Shown: positions 47,066-59,500, counted from the first letter of the stretch. The stretch is 64,000 bases of DNA from Ursus arctos (GCF_023065955.2 NW_026622985.1:71165931-71229930); one strand, 5' to 3'. Program-made: numbers and translations. Notes: generated by a model from the sequence alone, not told the origin.

Positions 47066-47434
47066 CTCCCAGATGCTGTTTTATGTTGGCTTTCTTGGAG
47101 TCTCATTCCGCACACACTCAGCTTAGAATTTAGCCTAAAATTTGAGAGGAAATCACATACAGATTTTTTTGGATTCTTAAGTTTCTTCTTTGGGACTTCG
47201 TCCTTCAAGTCCCACATGCTTTGGCAACCCCCAAATCCTGACCTTTATCTCTTTGGCCCAGTAAAACTCATTTTTCCCCAACTGCTCCCTACCCGCATTC
47301 TCACCCTTCTCTCAAAAATCATAGCCCCTCAAGTCCTGCCCACATTTATGACTTGCCAACACCTCTACCAGTCGTTTCATATGTATGTTGTTTTTAATAG
47401 GAGGATTGGCCCTATACTAAGTACCCTGTCATGA

Positions 47435-48930
47435 CTAGAACTGAAAACCACATGTGCTTACTTTTAGAAGGAGTGTTTATAACTAACAAAACTTCCTAAT
47501 GTTCCCTTGCCTAACTGGATTGTATCCAGGACCGTATTATTTATTTTCTCATCCTGGGGCTGGGGGGAACCCAGCTGAGACTATCCAGTTGCCATTGACA
47601 GACAGAATCCAGGCACTGATCTGCTATCTCATCCAGAGTCAGACATGAAAAACCATGTTGGGAATAAAGGATGACATTGCAGCAGTAGACGTATGAATTC
47701 TATTACCAGTCTTAAAAATGCAGTGATATGCTTCCTATTTCTAGGGAGTAGCATGCCTGACAGCTTTCAGAAAATAAAAGAAAAATGAGAGACTGAAAAG
47801 AGAAGGAGAGGAAGAATAGAGTGAGGATGGCCTTGGGTTTCCCTTAGTTAAGAGACTGATGGTCAAAGGGATGTCTTTCAAAGAACAAACACATCTCAAA
47901 TGTGAAGATTCTGGTACATTCTGGAAAACTTTGGCAGGTTTTCTGGACTTCAAGGTCAAGTGAATATTGGTGGGTAAGGAAGAACATAAACTCCAAGCAT
48001 GCAATACCTAACACTGAGCCAGCACATGACAAGCAGTCAATAAATATTTAGTCAAATTAATTCAATGGAACCAATGGATGGATGGATGGAAAGATAGGTG
48101 AATAAATGGATGGAGTGAATATTACTACCTACTTACTTTTTTGTGTCATTGGCCCCTTAGGCATTGTGGTGAAACCTAGGGATTCCTTCTCAGACAAAAA
48201 TTTTAAATGCATAAAACAAAACAGGACATCATAAAGAAAATTACTTATGTTCAAATCCAGTGATCAAAATTCTGCATATAAAAAAAGAAAATTTTGTAAC
48301 ATAGGAATAGATGTGCTTCTCTCTTCTATAAGGAAATAAGACAGTATAGTGGTAGGCCCATAAATAATGTAATTTTGAAGTCTCTGTGAATATAAATGAT
48401 ATTTTCAGATCTCTGTAACAATTGTATTGAGATTTAAAAATATCAGTGACTAACTGAACATAATAAAAAAAATTAAAAATCAATCAGTTGATCGATCTCT
48501 GATTCCTACTGAGACAAAGTCATAGGTACTCCCAGGTCTATTATGGTCTGTTGCCTAAATTCATAATTGAAGTAAATGTTAACTATCAGTGAAAGGTGAG
48601 TGAACATGAACATATAATTTTTTAAAAAAAATTTTCCTGAAATTCCCATGGAAATTCTACCCATGAATCCTATCATTTAAGAAGCTCACTCAAATAGATA
48701 TTAAGGAGAGTTCATACTTGTTAAAATAAAAATTTCTACCCAATTTGAGACATTTAGTGAGTTACATATGTAAATATATAAGATCTATTTATATAAAATG
48801 GTGCCTATATATAATATATATTTTGGAGGTTGAGAAGGATAGAAATTTAGATGTATTAGGCCAAGTAGGGTATGCTCAGAAGGTTAAAGATTCCCAAATG
48901 CTACCCCGGGTCATCCCCCAAGCAAAACAA
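47435..48930. other. Upstream flank, mostly unique
   Basis: A short (GGAT)n tract lies at about 48074-48090 beside an L2/MIR-like end (CAGTCAATAAATATTTAGTC). No gene is supported. Confidence 0.5.
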
Positions 48931-48934
48931 AACA

Positions 48935-49385
48935 GCTCGGGACACAGAGTGTAGAGCAGCTGTTAAGTGCAGGGTTCCATGATTAAGAGTCTCTTTCTTT
49001 TTTTCTTTTTTTTAAAAAAGATTTTATTTATTTATGTGACAGAGAGACAGCCAGCAAGAGAGGGAAAACAGGCAGGAGGAGTGGGAGAGGAAGAAGCAGG
49101 CTCCCAGCGAAGGAGCCCAATGTGGGACTCGATCCCAGAACGCCGGGATCACGCCCTGAGCCAAAGGCAGACGCTTAACGACTGCGCCACCCAGGAACCC
49201 CAAGAGCCTCTTTCTAGCTGTGTGACCTTGGGCAAGTGCTCTTCTCAGTTATCTCATCAGTTAAGTGGCATCATAATGGCTCTTGCCTCTACAGGATTGT
49301 TGAGAGAATTAAATTGAGTGATTCATTTAAAGCACTTAGGACAGTGTTTGGCCCCCAATAAACTCCTAGTAAGTTTAGGTGCATT
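48935..49385 (+). repeat. MIR split by a SINE insertion
   Basis: GAGCAGCTGTTAAGTGCAGG on the left and TAGCTGTGTGACCTTGGGCA, ACAGGATTGTTGAGAGAATT and ACAGTGTTTGGCCCCCAATA on the right form one MIR in plus orientation, broken by the SINE at 48999-49201. Confidence 0.8.
48999..49201 (-). mobile_element. CAN SINE inside a MIR
   Basis: Minus-strand copy with AAAGATTTTATTTATTTATG, GGATCACGCCCTGAGCCAAA and reversed head CGCCACCCAGGAACCCC. The duplication AAGAGTCTCTTTCT (48985-48998) against AAGAGCCTCTTTCT (49202-49215) differs by one base. Confidence 0.95.
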
Positions 49386-50284
49386 ACTATTTTCATGCCC
49401 CGCATGTACCTATTAAAGAGTAAAGTCACCCTTATGCACATGACATTTCAGAAATAATTTATTGAATTTATTAAAATGATTCTACAACTACACAACAGTC
49501 CTAACAAGCGCTTTTGTATACATTTTAAATTTTTAAATCAAGTATTCTAAGACTTTAGATTAAATAGTAAAAACTCTCCATAAGTGCTTGTAAAAGTCAT
49601 AATAGAGAAATTTGGGGTGTATCCTATAAGTCAGTTCCGGCCAAATTGATGATTGCTACATTTAAAGCATACCTCTTTTTACTCAATAAGGAAATGTTTT
49701 CATTAAATAATACATAGTATTGATCCAAAAATATCACTAGGGATTAGGTAGAACTGGTCCAGGCCATTAGATCTAAATTCAGCCTAATCTAAGCCAATGG
49801 GCTAATTCCAATAAGCAGACATGTTTTAACTCATACAATGTTACTTTTTTAAAGGGAATAATTGCCCACATTTTAAAATTGGGGAATTTCATATAAAAAT
49901 TCAGCCTTTCAACCTCTCAGAAATTCAGAGTATCTGAAACCACTGTGCTCACACTGAGTCCCTTCGAGACTGAGGCTTGCACTCTCCAGCTGTCTAGAAT
50001 GTTCACTGCCCTATTTTAGTCTACGTTACTTCCTTGTTTCCTATAATTACATTACTTTCTTGTTTTTCCATAGAGTTTTAACTTCATGATCCCTAAGTCA
50101 AAACGTTGTAGTTTATGTGATTCCAGCAAGATTATATGTATTTTTTAATTTAATCAAAACGGTGGAGGAAACTTGGACTAAAAACATGTCTAAGACCTAG
50201 TAATGCAGGTGTCTTGCTATCCACCATCAAAATGCATGCTAACAATTCAGAAATCCTTTGAAAAAGGCCAATGTAAGCATCTTT

Positions 50285-50672
50285 TATGAGCTAAATTATG
50301 TCCCCCTCAAAATGCATTTGTTGAAGTCCTAACCCCTAGTGCCTCAGAATGTGACTTATTTGGGAGATAGAGTCTCTACAGAGGTAATTAAGGTAAAATG
50401 AGGTTATGGGAGGGAGGGCTCTAATCCAATATGTCTGGTATCCTTATAAAAAGAGATTGGGACACAGACACACACACAGAGGAAAACCAACTGGAAGAGG
50501 AGGAGATGGCCATCTGCAAACCAAGGAGAGAGGCCGCAGAAGAAACCAACCCCGCTGCCAACTTGATCTTGGACTTCTAGCCTCCAAAACACTAAGAAGG
50601 TAAGTTTCTGTTGTTAAAGTCATCTAGTCTATGGTACTTTGCTATGGTAGCCCTAGCAAAGTAATACAGCAT
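50285..50672 (+). mobile_element. MaLR-type LTR (MLT1-like)
   Basis: TATGTCCCCCTCAAAATGCA, GAAGTCCTAACCCCTAGTGC, CTTGATCTTGGACTTCTAGC and CTATGGTACTTTGCTATGGT mark a diverged MaLR LTR in plus orientation. 49386-50284 and 50673-51180 show no clear feature. Confidence 0.78.
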
Positions 50673-51191
50673 CTGTTCCGAATGAACTCATTCTTCCTCT
50701 GCTCTCCCACAAGTGACTTTATATCAGCCAGGTCAGCTCTGGAGTGAGCTCACATCTCTAGGGGAAGAAGTTATGGACAGAGTTGAGGCAGTGAGGGGTC
50801 CCTTGGTGCTTCCCAGTACAAATGTTCCAATATATGGGCTTGTTACCTGTAATCTCAGGCAATTTGTCCCTAATGATAGGCATAGTTCTGAAGTTTGCTT
50901 TTTTCTTTTCTTTCTTTTTTGGGGGGGGTTACTGAAAAATGAGATCAGATGCAAGGTCATTTCTATATCACCTCATTCACTTCATTTTGAATACACTTTA
51001 ATGAGTTTGACAAAAAGAGCACTTATAGCCAGCCTACCACGAATTGCACACATCTTGTTTCATGACTCATTTATGCCTGCATTGTATCCCATATGCAACA
51101 CTGCACAACTCCAGGGGGCTCCACTCCTCCAGTGGTCTAGGCTGAATAAGAGTTAAAAACAGTGGCCGTCGTTTAAACTGTAGACCTGTTT

Positions 51192-51868
51192 GATTTTGAA
51201 CACTTTTTTCATCTGTTAGCCATTTGTATGTCTTCATTGGAAAAGTGTCTGTTCATATCTTCTGCCCATTTCTTGATTTGATTATTTGTTTCCTGTGTAT
51301 TGAGTTTGAGAAGTTCTTTATAGATCTTGGATACCAGCCTTTTATCTGTAGTGTCATTTGCAAATATCTTCTTCCATTCTGTGGGCTGCCTCTTAGGTTT
51401 TTTTGACCATTTCCTTGGCTGTGCAGAAGCTTTTTATCTTGATGATGTCCCACAAGATCATTTTTTCTTTTGTTTCTCTTGCCTTTGGAGATGTGTCATG
51501 AAAGAAGTTGCTGTGGCTGATGTCAAAGAGGTTGCAGCCTATGTTCTCCTCTATGATTTTGATGGAGTCCTGTCTCACACCGAGGTCTTTCATCCATTTG
51601 GAGTTTATCTTTGTGTATGGTGTGAGAGAGTGGTCAAGTTTCATTCTTTTGCATATAGCTGTCCAATTTTCCCAGTGCTATTTATTGAAGAGACAGTATT
51701 TTTTCCACTGGATGTTTTTTCCTGTTTTGTCAAAGATTAGTTGCCCAGAGATCCGAGGGTCCATTTCTGGGTTCTCTATTCTGTTCCATTGGTCTATGTG
51801 TCTGTTTTTGTGCCAGTACCATGCTGTCTTAGTGATCACAGTTTTGTAGTATATCTTGAAAACCACCT
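51192..51868 (-). mobile_element. L1 ORF2 3' part, inverted 5' segment of a twin-primed L1
   Basis: Read on the minus strand this is the C-terminal part of young carnivore L1 ORF2. It runs from GATATACTACAAAACTGTGA (right end), through the segment encoding DQTGKN- and [14 protein letters not shown] residues, down to AAATGGCTAACAGATG at the left end. Frames at 51393-51644 and 51678-52049 are fragments of ORF2, broken by stops. It joins the plus-oriented remainder at about 51868. Confidence 0.92.
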
Positions 51869-52688
51869 TATGCCAGTTAGAAAGGCAAAAATTAAAAAAA
51901 AAAAAAGAAAAGAAAAGAAAGGCACAAATTGACAAGGCAAGAAACAACAAATGTTGAAGAGGATGTGGAGAAAGGGGAACCCTCTTACATTGTTGGTGGG
52001 AATGCAAGTTGGTACAGCCACTTTGGAAAACAGTGTGGAGGTCCCTCAAAAAGTTAAAAATAGAGCTACCCTATGATCCAGCAATTGCACTACTGGGTAT
52101 TTACCCCAAAGATACAGACGTAGTGAAGAGAAGGGCCATATGCACCCCAATGTTCATAGCAGCATTGTCCACAATAGCTAAATTGTGGAAGGAGCCGAGA
52201 TGCCCTTCAACAGACGAATGGATAAAGAAGATGTGGTCCATATATACAATGGAATATTACTCAGCCATCAGAAAGAACGATTACCCAACATTTGCAGCAA
52301 CATGGACAGGACCAGAGGAGATTATGCTAAGTGAAATAAGTCAAGCAGAGAAAGACAATTATCATATGGTGTCACTCATTTATGGAACATAAGAAATAGC
52401 AGGCAGATCAGTAGAAGAAGGAAGGGAAGAATGAAGGGGGGGTAAACAGAAGGGGGAATGAACCATGAGAGACTATGGACTCTGGGAAACAAACTGAAGG
52501 CTTCAGAGGGGAGGGGGGTGGGGCATTGGGATAGGCCGGTGATGGGTATTAAGGAGGGCACGTATTGCATGGAGCACTGGGTGTTATACGCAAACTATGA
52601 ATTGTGGAACATTACATCAAAAACTAAGGATGTACTGTATGGTGACTAACATAACATAATAAAAAATTAAAATAAATAAATAAATAGA
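51869..52688 (+). mobile_element. L1 ORF2 end and 3' UTR, forward segment of the same L1
   Basis: It starts CCTTATGCCAGTTAGAAAGG and continues through GTTGGTGGGAATGCAAGTTG, ACTGGGTATTTACCCCAAAG, the 3' UTR and an AATAAATAAATAAATAG tail. A 127-aa frame at 52009-52392 is the ORF2 C-terminus ([15 protein letters not shown]). An A-rich (GAAAA)n expansion lies at 51894-51920. The pair of segments is bounded by AGACCTGTTTG (51182-51192) and AGACCCGTTTG (52689-52699). Confidence 0.93.
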
Positions 52689-52699
52689 AGACCCGTTTG

Positions 52700-53065
52700 C
52701 CCTGAAGCAAGTGACTATCTTTTCCTCACTCTAAAAAGGGAACGACCGGGGCGCCTGGGTGGCACAGCGGTTAAGCGTCTGCCTTCGGCTCAGGGCGTGA
52801 TCCCAGCGTTATGGGATCGAGCCCCACATCAGGCTCCTCCGCAATGAGCCTGCTTCTTCCTCTCCCACTCCCCCTGCTTGTGTTCCCTCTCTCGCTGGCT
52901 GTCTCTATTTCTGTCAAATAAATAAATAAAATCTTTAAAAAAAAAAAAAGAAGAAAATAAAAAGGGAACGACCATTTCAATAGTTACTTCACAGGGTTGT
53001 CGTGAGGACTGAATGAGATTAACATGTACAAGTGCCTCAAATGCTGAAAAGAGCTACACGAGGAG
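52700..53065 (+). repeat. MIR split by a SINE insertion
   Basis: GAAGCAAGTGACTATCTTTT to the left and TTCACAGGGTTGTCGTGAGG, ATTAACATGTACAAGTGCCT to the right together form the central and 3' part of MIR. Confidence 0.7.
52748..52957 (+). mobile_element. CAN SINE (young, arctoid type)
   Basis: GGGGCGCCTGGGTGGCACAG head, GGGATCGAGCCCC B box and AATAAATAAATAAAATCTTT tail with poly(A). A perfect 16-bp duplication, TAAAAAGGGAACGACC, lies at 52732-52747 and 52958-52973. Confidence 0.97.
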
Positions 53066-55209
53066 TATTATGACTTTGAGGAATCTTCCAGCCCTCAGGT
53101 TCAAGGATCTTTCAGCTGGACCTCTGCTACTGCATCATTAAGAAATACCACCAGCCCTTGGCTGGCTCAGACCATGGTGAAGCTTTTCTGTCCTGTACAC
53201 ACACATATTTCTGAGCTCTTAGTTAAGGAAATGCCTCCAAGGTTAAGGCATGGGAGGAGTTTCTCTTTCCCTTATTACCACATTTTTTAATAATAAAAGT
53301 AAAATTTCCCCTGTCAGAACACATCAAGATACCATGGTGACAATTGCTATAGAAATGCTAGATTTAGAAAGAAACAAGGTGATTTCAATTCTGTTTCCTG
53401 CTACCTGTGTTCAACAGCCTAAACTAAACCTATGCTGGCCAGGAGACAGAAAGGGAACACCTGTCCCAACTGTCTTGCCCACTCTCTGCTCTAGAACCTA
53501 GAACGTCCACTTCCTGAGGCCTTCCAGAGGTTCTGCATAGAATTAAGTTCCAGCCTACCTGGAGCACATATATACTGGGATAACATTAACCAAAAAAATT
53601 TTTTAATATGTAACTATCCACTGGAATCTAGATCCCAGGCCATTAACTCAAATGATTCCCAAGAGCGAGGTATGTGGGATATCTGAATAAGGGTGGCCCG
53701 GGGTTTAAGGCAATAGAGAATGTGGACTTGAGCCAACAGGAAGGCACGGGCTCTGTCCAACTAAAGGGGAATATATCCTTGAACTGAACCAAGAAACACA
53801 AATGCAGCAATGTCAGATCTCCTTATTTTTCAAGAGATGGAAGAAATCAAATGTTTATGTGAAATTTTCCAATTTTAAAACATATCTGCAAGTCAAATCT
53901 GGCCATAGCTGCCAGTGTTCTGGTTGATTGATGCCCTAAATCCAGGAATCATCTCCTCCCCGTCTTAAAGTATAGGATAACGGAAGCATGCTGAAGATGT
54001 GCATTCTAAGTAGCCTCCACAGGTATCTCTACTGAATAAGCCCCTTTTGGAGGATAAACCGCTGCATATTTTAATCAGCAGCCCAGGAGATTCATCTGGA
54101 GATCACTCGGGGACCACCTTTTAGAGCCCGCTGCTGAAGACAGCAAGCTACTCACAAGGTAATATCCATCTTTGTGTCGCCAGGGCCTAGCATGTTACCA
54201 AGCACGGGAAGTTTCAGGAGTGAATGAGTTCTTCCTTGTCCTGTATCACAACACTAGTAGATGTTTACTAAAAGGTGTATTAACTCATTTTCATCTAATT
54301 GTCTTTAAGTAGCTAGCAAGGCCCCCAGGATACAAGTCACGAAGCAAATGAATTTGGATTGAGGCAGAGCTAAGAGCTAGAAAAGTTCTGGAACATGGGG
54401 CATTTTCTGGGGAGAGCAGGTCTGGGTGAGGGTCTTTCAAAGTATGATTCCCACAGCATCCAAAGGACTCAGAGGCATTGACAAATGCTTCAAGGGGTCA
54501 AAGTAAATGTAATTATTTTACCACAACAGCAAAGTTCGACCCTGAACTGGAAAATAATTAGACCCTGAATATGTAGCAATTACCATTTATCTTCAGGTAT
54601 TTTCATTTGTTAAAATTACAGCGGTTAATAAAATACATCTATGAATTAAGGACAGATAGTAATAGAAATCTCTCAATCGAAATACAATAAATATTGATAT
54701 TTGATTTCAAACTCCACATTTTCTTGTCTTAATTTCCCTTGGAACTCATTTATATATTCCTCTAATTATCTTTAGAGTGAGTCACAAATTTTCATTTATT
54801 AGAAGTATCAAGGTGGCAATATTTCTTGCTTCTCCAGAGGGGGTAGTGAATTTTTAATCAATGTTGATTTTGGAACAACACTGAAGAGTATTTAAAAGGA
54901 TTAGATTTTCCCAAATTAATTATTTTGAGGGCCAGGAGAGTAAAAATGATAAGAAAAGGATATAATAAAAACAATATGTAGTTACATTTAGCATTTTCTT
55001 ACTAATTATAAGGATCTCCCATCCCCCTCCCCTTTTTTTTAAATAGAAACTGGAGTTTCCTTGTCCTCTTCTTTGTCTCAATAAACTGGGATGCTGAGAC
55101 CCGATGATGCTTTCCCAGGCTGGTCCTCTTATCTCAACTCCGATAGCTTTGTCCTGTTATCTGCTTGGAATCTATCCCGTTTTGCCTTGTGACATTATTT
55201 GATTATTCT
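53066..55209. other. Upstream flank, mostly unique
   Basis: A MER5-like scrap lies at about 54055-54135 and an L2-like 3' scrap at 54140-54285. No gene or RNA is recognised. Confidence 0.5.
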
Positions 55210-55225
55210 AAGAGTTGGCAGACTT

Positions 55226-55426
55226 GGGGCGCCTGGGTGGCATAGCGGTTAAGCGTCTGCCTTCGGCTCAGGGCGTGATCCCGGCGTGATGGGATCAAGC
55301 CCCACATCAGGCTCCTCCGCTGGGAGCCTGCTTCTTCCTCTCCCACTCCCCCTGCTTGTGTTCCCTCTCTCGCTGGCTGTCTCTATCTCTGTCGAATAAA
55401 TAAATAAAATCTTAAAAAAAAAAAAA
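55226..55426 (+). mobile_element. CAN SINE (young, arctoid type)
   Basis: GGGGCGCCTGGGTGGCATAG head, GGCTCAGGGCGTGATCCCGG core and poly(A) tail. A perfect 16-bp duplication AAGAGTTGGCAGACTT lies at 55210-55225 and 55427-55442. Its target is the end of a hAT-type element. Confidence 0.97.
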
Positions 55427-55575
55427 AAGAGTTGGCAGACTTTTTCCATGAAGCGCAAGGTGATAAATATTTTGGGCGTGTGGGCAGATAGCATATACAC
55501 CGTAGCAACCACTCCGCTCTGCTCTGTGCAATGTGAGAGTCGCTATAGATGTTGGGCCAGATTTGTCCCGCAATG
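55427..55575 (+). mobile_element. hAT-type MITE
   Basis: GTTGGCAGACTTTTTCCATG, AAATATTTTGGGCGTGTGGG, CGTAGCAACCACTCCGCTCT and GGGCCAGATTTGTCCCGC follow a common mammalian non-autonomous transposon whose end reads GGGCCGGATTTGGCCCGC. The name of the family is not certain to me. Confidence 0.65.
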
Positions 55576-55619
55576 AGCCAATATTTTGCTTATCTTTGTT
55601 CTAATAGAAAAGTATGTAC

Positions 55620-55780
55620 TTTTTGCATTATTTACAGTTATATCCTGTCTTCCCAAATAGACTGTATGCTCCTCGCAGATAGGGAAGTCTGTATCCTGTT
55701 TTACAACACCTATGAAACTTTGCCCTGCAATGTTTTTGATCATTATATGGGATTGATAAATATTGGCTGATAGATTTGAC
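55620..55780 (+). repeat. L2 3' end
   Basis: AATAGACTGTATGCTCCTCG and GATTGATAAATATTGGCTGA fit a diverged L2 3' end. 55781-57300 shows no gene; a 115-aa frame at 56383-56730 has no recognised domain. Confidence 0.5.
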
Positions 55781-57575
55781 GTGTGTGTGTTTGCAGGGGT
55801 AACGTGTCAGAAAATGACAGAATTTTTGAATGGAAGAGACCTTGGCTCTCATCCATTCTTTAACTTTGTAGATAAAACCAAGGCCCCCCCCCAAATAAAA
55901 TTTAAATTAATTAGATTTTTTTAAAAAACTTGCGATTTTAGCCATGCAAAGATCACGTTATGCTTCAAACAAATGGAATTCTAGTGATGACAACTTTGCT
56001 CACCTTCTTTTAACATCCAAATGAAATAATGTGAGCTCCATCCCATACCACCAGGTATGTCCAGGGCCCTTTTTTATATTTCTAAGGATTTCCTAGAGGT
56101 ATTTTTAGTGCCCTGATGTTAGTCGCTTACCCACTGCTCTGAATTCTTACCTTTTGACCTGCTTGCCCTCAGATCTCCCAGTCATGCCATGGGTTTCTTT
56201 TTACTGCTCAGTGAAGGATGTATTTTTAACTTTTCCCATCATAAAAAAATGTTTCCACATTTAAACCCAATGTGCTTTTTAATAAATGCAAAAATCCAAT
56301 CTCCTGCTGATTCAGAAATGCATCCTTCCAACCCTGCTGAAAGTCACCAACATTTGTATATTTCCAGCAGCCAAGAAGGTGGTTGAATTTTACTTGTAAG
56401 AGTTTCAGCATAAAAGCACTTATTTTTTTAAATATAAAATTGCATTGTTATGCTAAATATGTTTTTTTCTTACTACACACACTGCCCATACCTTCAGGGA
56501 TTCTAATTTCCACCTACAAACCCAGAAAACCAGGCTTCCCTGGTGAGAATCATGAGCCTAAAGGAACTGAATATAACTTCAACCCCGCCAGCAAACCCAG
56601 GGTAAATTTACAGAGTGCCAAGGCTCAGATTCCAGGGAACAGACCAATGATGGTAACATTCTGCTACTTCTGGAGTCCTACGCAAAGCAGGCAGCCAATT
56701 TTACATAGTTCATATGTAAATAGCAAATAGCAATAAAGGCTCTCATTTAAAGAAAAAGCAGCACCGTGCTAACTGTGATCAGTGATAATAGTAATGGTGG
56801 GAGACTTCCAACTGGATTAATGGAATTGAGGGGTAAAACAAAAAGATGACCCAGAACAAAGGGTGTTCTCTTAACTATGCCTGGCTAAGGATGATCTTTA
56901 AATCCTTATAGGGAATGAACTGGAATATGTATCATTTGTGGTGGTCAAATAACAACGTCTGAACAGAATTCTCATTCTACAGTACAGGTTTCCTAATTTT
57001 ACACCAATCCTTTGGCGATTCATCAAGATAGATACAATAGCTATCTAAACTAAGGAACAAAACTGGGTAATAACCTTTGACCTTTTATAGGGCTTATATT
57101 ATGTCTCCATGTGCTGTTACATGTTATGTTGAATATTTCGTCTACATAAAGTTTAAACCTCAACCAAGTTCTATAAACTGGTTCTTTTATGGCCTTTTAC
57201 ACAATAGAATGAAAGTTTGGCAGAGACAATGCTATGTTCTCTAAGTCCCATTTGATCACACAGGAGGATGGCATTTCTCTGCCTGATGGGTAGTTTGGGG
57301 TCAAATGACTAGTTCTGGTAACTTGGCTGTAAATAGAATTGATACATACAACATCCAGGCCATAGCACAGAGAACAGCTATGATCTCTTTCCCTTGTTCA
57401 GGGATGTAGAAGTCAACAACTCCACTCTGCACAGCTACAAGGTATATCCTTGAGACACACCTGGATGAGCAGTGCCTGGTGCCTCCCAGAAGACAGGCTT
57501 GTTGTGTTGCTGTGAGACGTGGGCAGTAATTTTTTACAACAGCATCACCTAGCCTGTCCCAGCAATAAAACATTT

Positions 57576-57677
<102 letters not shown>

Positions 57678-58119
57678 TCGAATTCAATATTTAAATTACC
57701 AGGGAAAATTATTCTAAAAAATAAAATTAAAAATTAGAATTAGAAAATATTTTAAAAGAGGTACAGTTTTGTGACATTCTGTGATATTCATTACCTGGGA
57801 ATAATGAACTATGTTAATGAGGAAAATCACGATCTTGAATTGCATAAAAAATTATATAAACAATAAATTTTTAGAAGTTGGAAGTGAATTTAATGATTCT
57901 TTAAGATTTAAGACCTTTGGTACTGTTCTTAGATAGAACTACTGTACTCATCAGTAAGACCCTAAACATTATAGCAAATCCGTAAAACCATTTACAATGT
58001 AAATAGTTTATTTTCATGTATATCTATGTTATGCAAATTAAACTATAAGGCCTCCACCCTTAATTTATGTCATGACCCTTCTCCACGTTAAAGAAGACTG
58101 GTTTCCAATGCTCTTGGTC

Positions 58120-58330
58120 AAGGATTGCAGCCTAAATCCAGCCTACTACCTGTTTTTGTAAATAAACTTTTCCTGGAACACAGCCATGACCATTAAGTTA
58201 CCGTCTATGGCTGCTTCGGCGCTTCAACGGCTGAGTTGAGTAGGCGCAGTGGAGACCGTACAGTTTGTAAAAGCTAAAATCTTTGCTCTCTGGCCCTTTA
58301 TGGAAAAAGATTGCTGAGCACTACACTAAG
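58120..58330 (-). mobile_element. hAT-type MITE
   Basis: CCTAAATCCAGCCTACTACC, TTTTTGTAAATAAACTTTTC, TGGAACACAGCCATGACCAT and TCTGGCCCTTTATGGAAAAA give the same family as 55427-55575, in the opposite orientation and nearly full length. Confidence 0.75.
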
Positions 58331-58461
58331 GAAAGGAAGACCACAGCAAAAAAGTAAAACAAACACAAAAAGCTTTGTGCTTTGACTCCTAGGATTCTCC
58401 ATGGTGTTTTTAACTACATGCAATTTTTATCTTAACCCACTGACTTTACCTATACCGCTCT

Positions 58462-58778
58462 GTGATGGACTGAATGTTTATTCTGCCCTTTCATATATGG
58501 AAACCCTTATCCCAGTGTGAGGATATTAGCAGGTGGGGCCTTTGGGAGGTATTAGCGCTGTTATAAGAAAAGACCAAAGAGTTAGCTAGCTCTCCTTCTG
58601 CCTTGTGAGGACACAGAGAGGAGACAGCCATCTGCGAGGCAGAGTGTCACCAAGAACCGGATCACGCTGGTCTCCTGATCTCAGACTTCCAAGCTTCAGA
58701 ACTCTGGGAACTACACTTCTGTTATTTCTAAGTCATCCAGTCAATGGTACTTTGTTATCGCAGCCTGAACTGAGACAC
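58462..58778 (+). mobile_element. MaLR-type LTR
   Basis: GTGATGGACTGAATGTTTAT, GGTGGGGCCTTTGGGAGGTA, CTTGTGAGGACACAGAGAGG and ATGGTACTTTGTTATCGCAG mark an MST/MLT1-like LTR in plus orientation. 58779-59300 is unique. Confidence 0.8.
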
Positions 58779-59302
58779 GTGCATAGGATGTGGAATCACA
58801 ACCCCTGGTCTAATTATCTCAAATCCTGAATGTGAGGAGTAAAACGTACCTTACATCTTACCATATATGAGATGCATGTTCAACGTATGGCTCTGTTGCT
58901 TCGAATTCTTCTTCCAAATTAGCTTGCACGTTATTGTCAGAATAATCTTTCAATTTATTGGTAAAATTTCCAACTAATTGCTCTTCTATATTCTCTGCCT
59001 TGATAATATTCCCTAGCTTGCCCACGGTATCAAACAGACTCTTCTGCTTTCCATAATCTAACCAGCCTGTCCAAGACAATATTATTTTCTATCACTCCAT
59101 AACATTCTTTCTGTGTCAATCACATAAAAATTTTCACTTTTTTCTTCATATATTATAGCGGGAACAATTGGGTTTATCAAAAACTTGACTACAATGGCTT
59201 AAGCAAATAAGGATGAATTTTTTTCCTCTCAAATGATAAAAAATGGAGAAGTGAGTGGCAACTGGTTTGACTTTGCAATTCATAATTTTGGCGTAATATT
59301 TA

Positions 59303-59500
59303 TTTTTTTTTAAGATGTTTAAATTATTCATTTGAAAGAGAGTGTGTGCACCAGTGGGGGGAAGGGGCAGAGGAAGAGGGAGAAGCAGACTTCCCACTGA
59401 ACAGGAAGCCAGAACTGATGCAGGGCTTGATCCCAGGACCCCAAAACTATGACCTAAACCAAAGGCAGACACTTAACCAACTGAACCACCCAGGCACCCC
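59303..59500 (-). mobile_element. CAN SINE (older)
   Basis: Minus-strand copy with TTTAAGATGTTTAAATTATT, TTGATCCCAGGACCC and reversed head CCACCCAGGCACCCC. The target duplication is unclear. Confidence 0.9.

Noticed and set aside
52009..52392. A 127-aa protein-like frame with clear similarity to known protein
   Set aside because: It is the C-terminal end of L1 ORF2 inside a truncated, rearranged retrotransposon.
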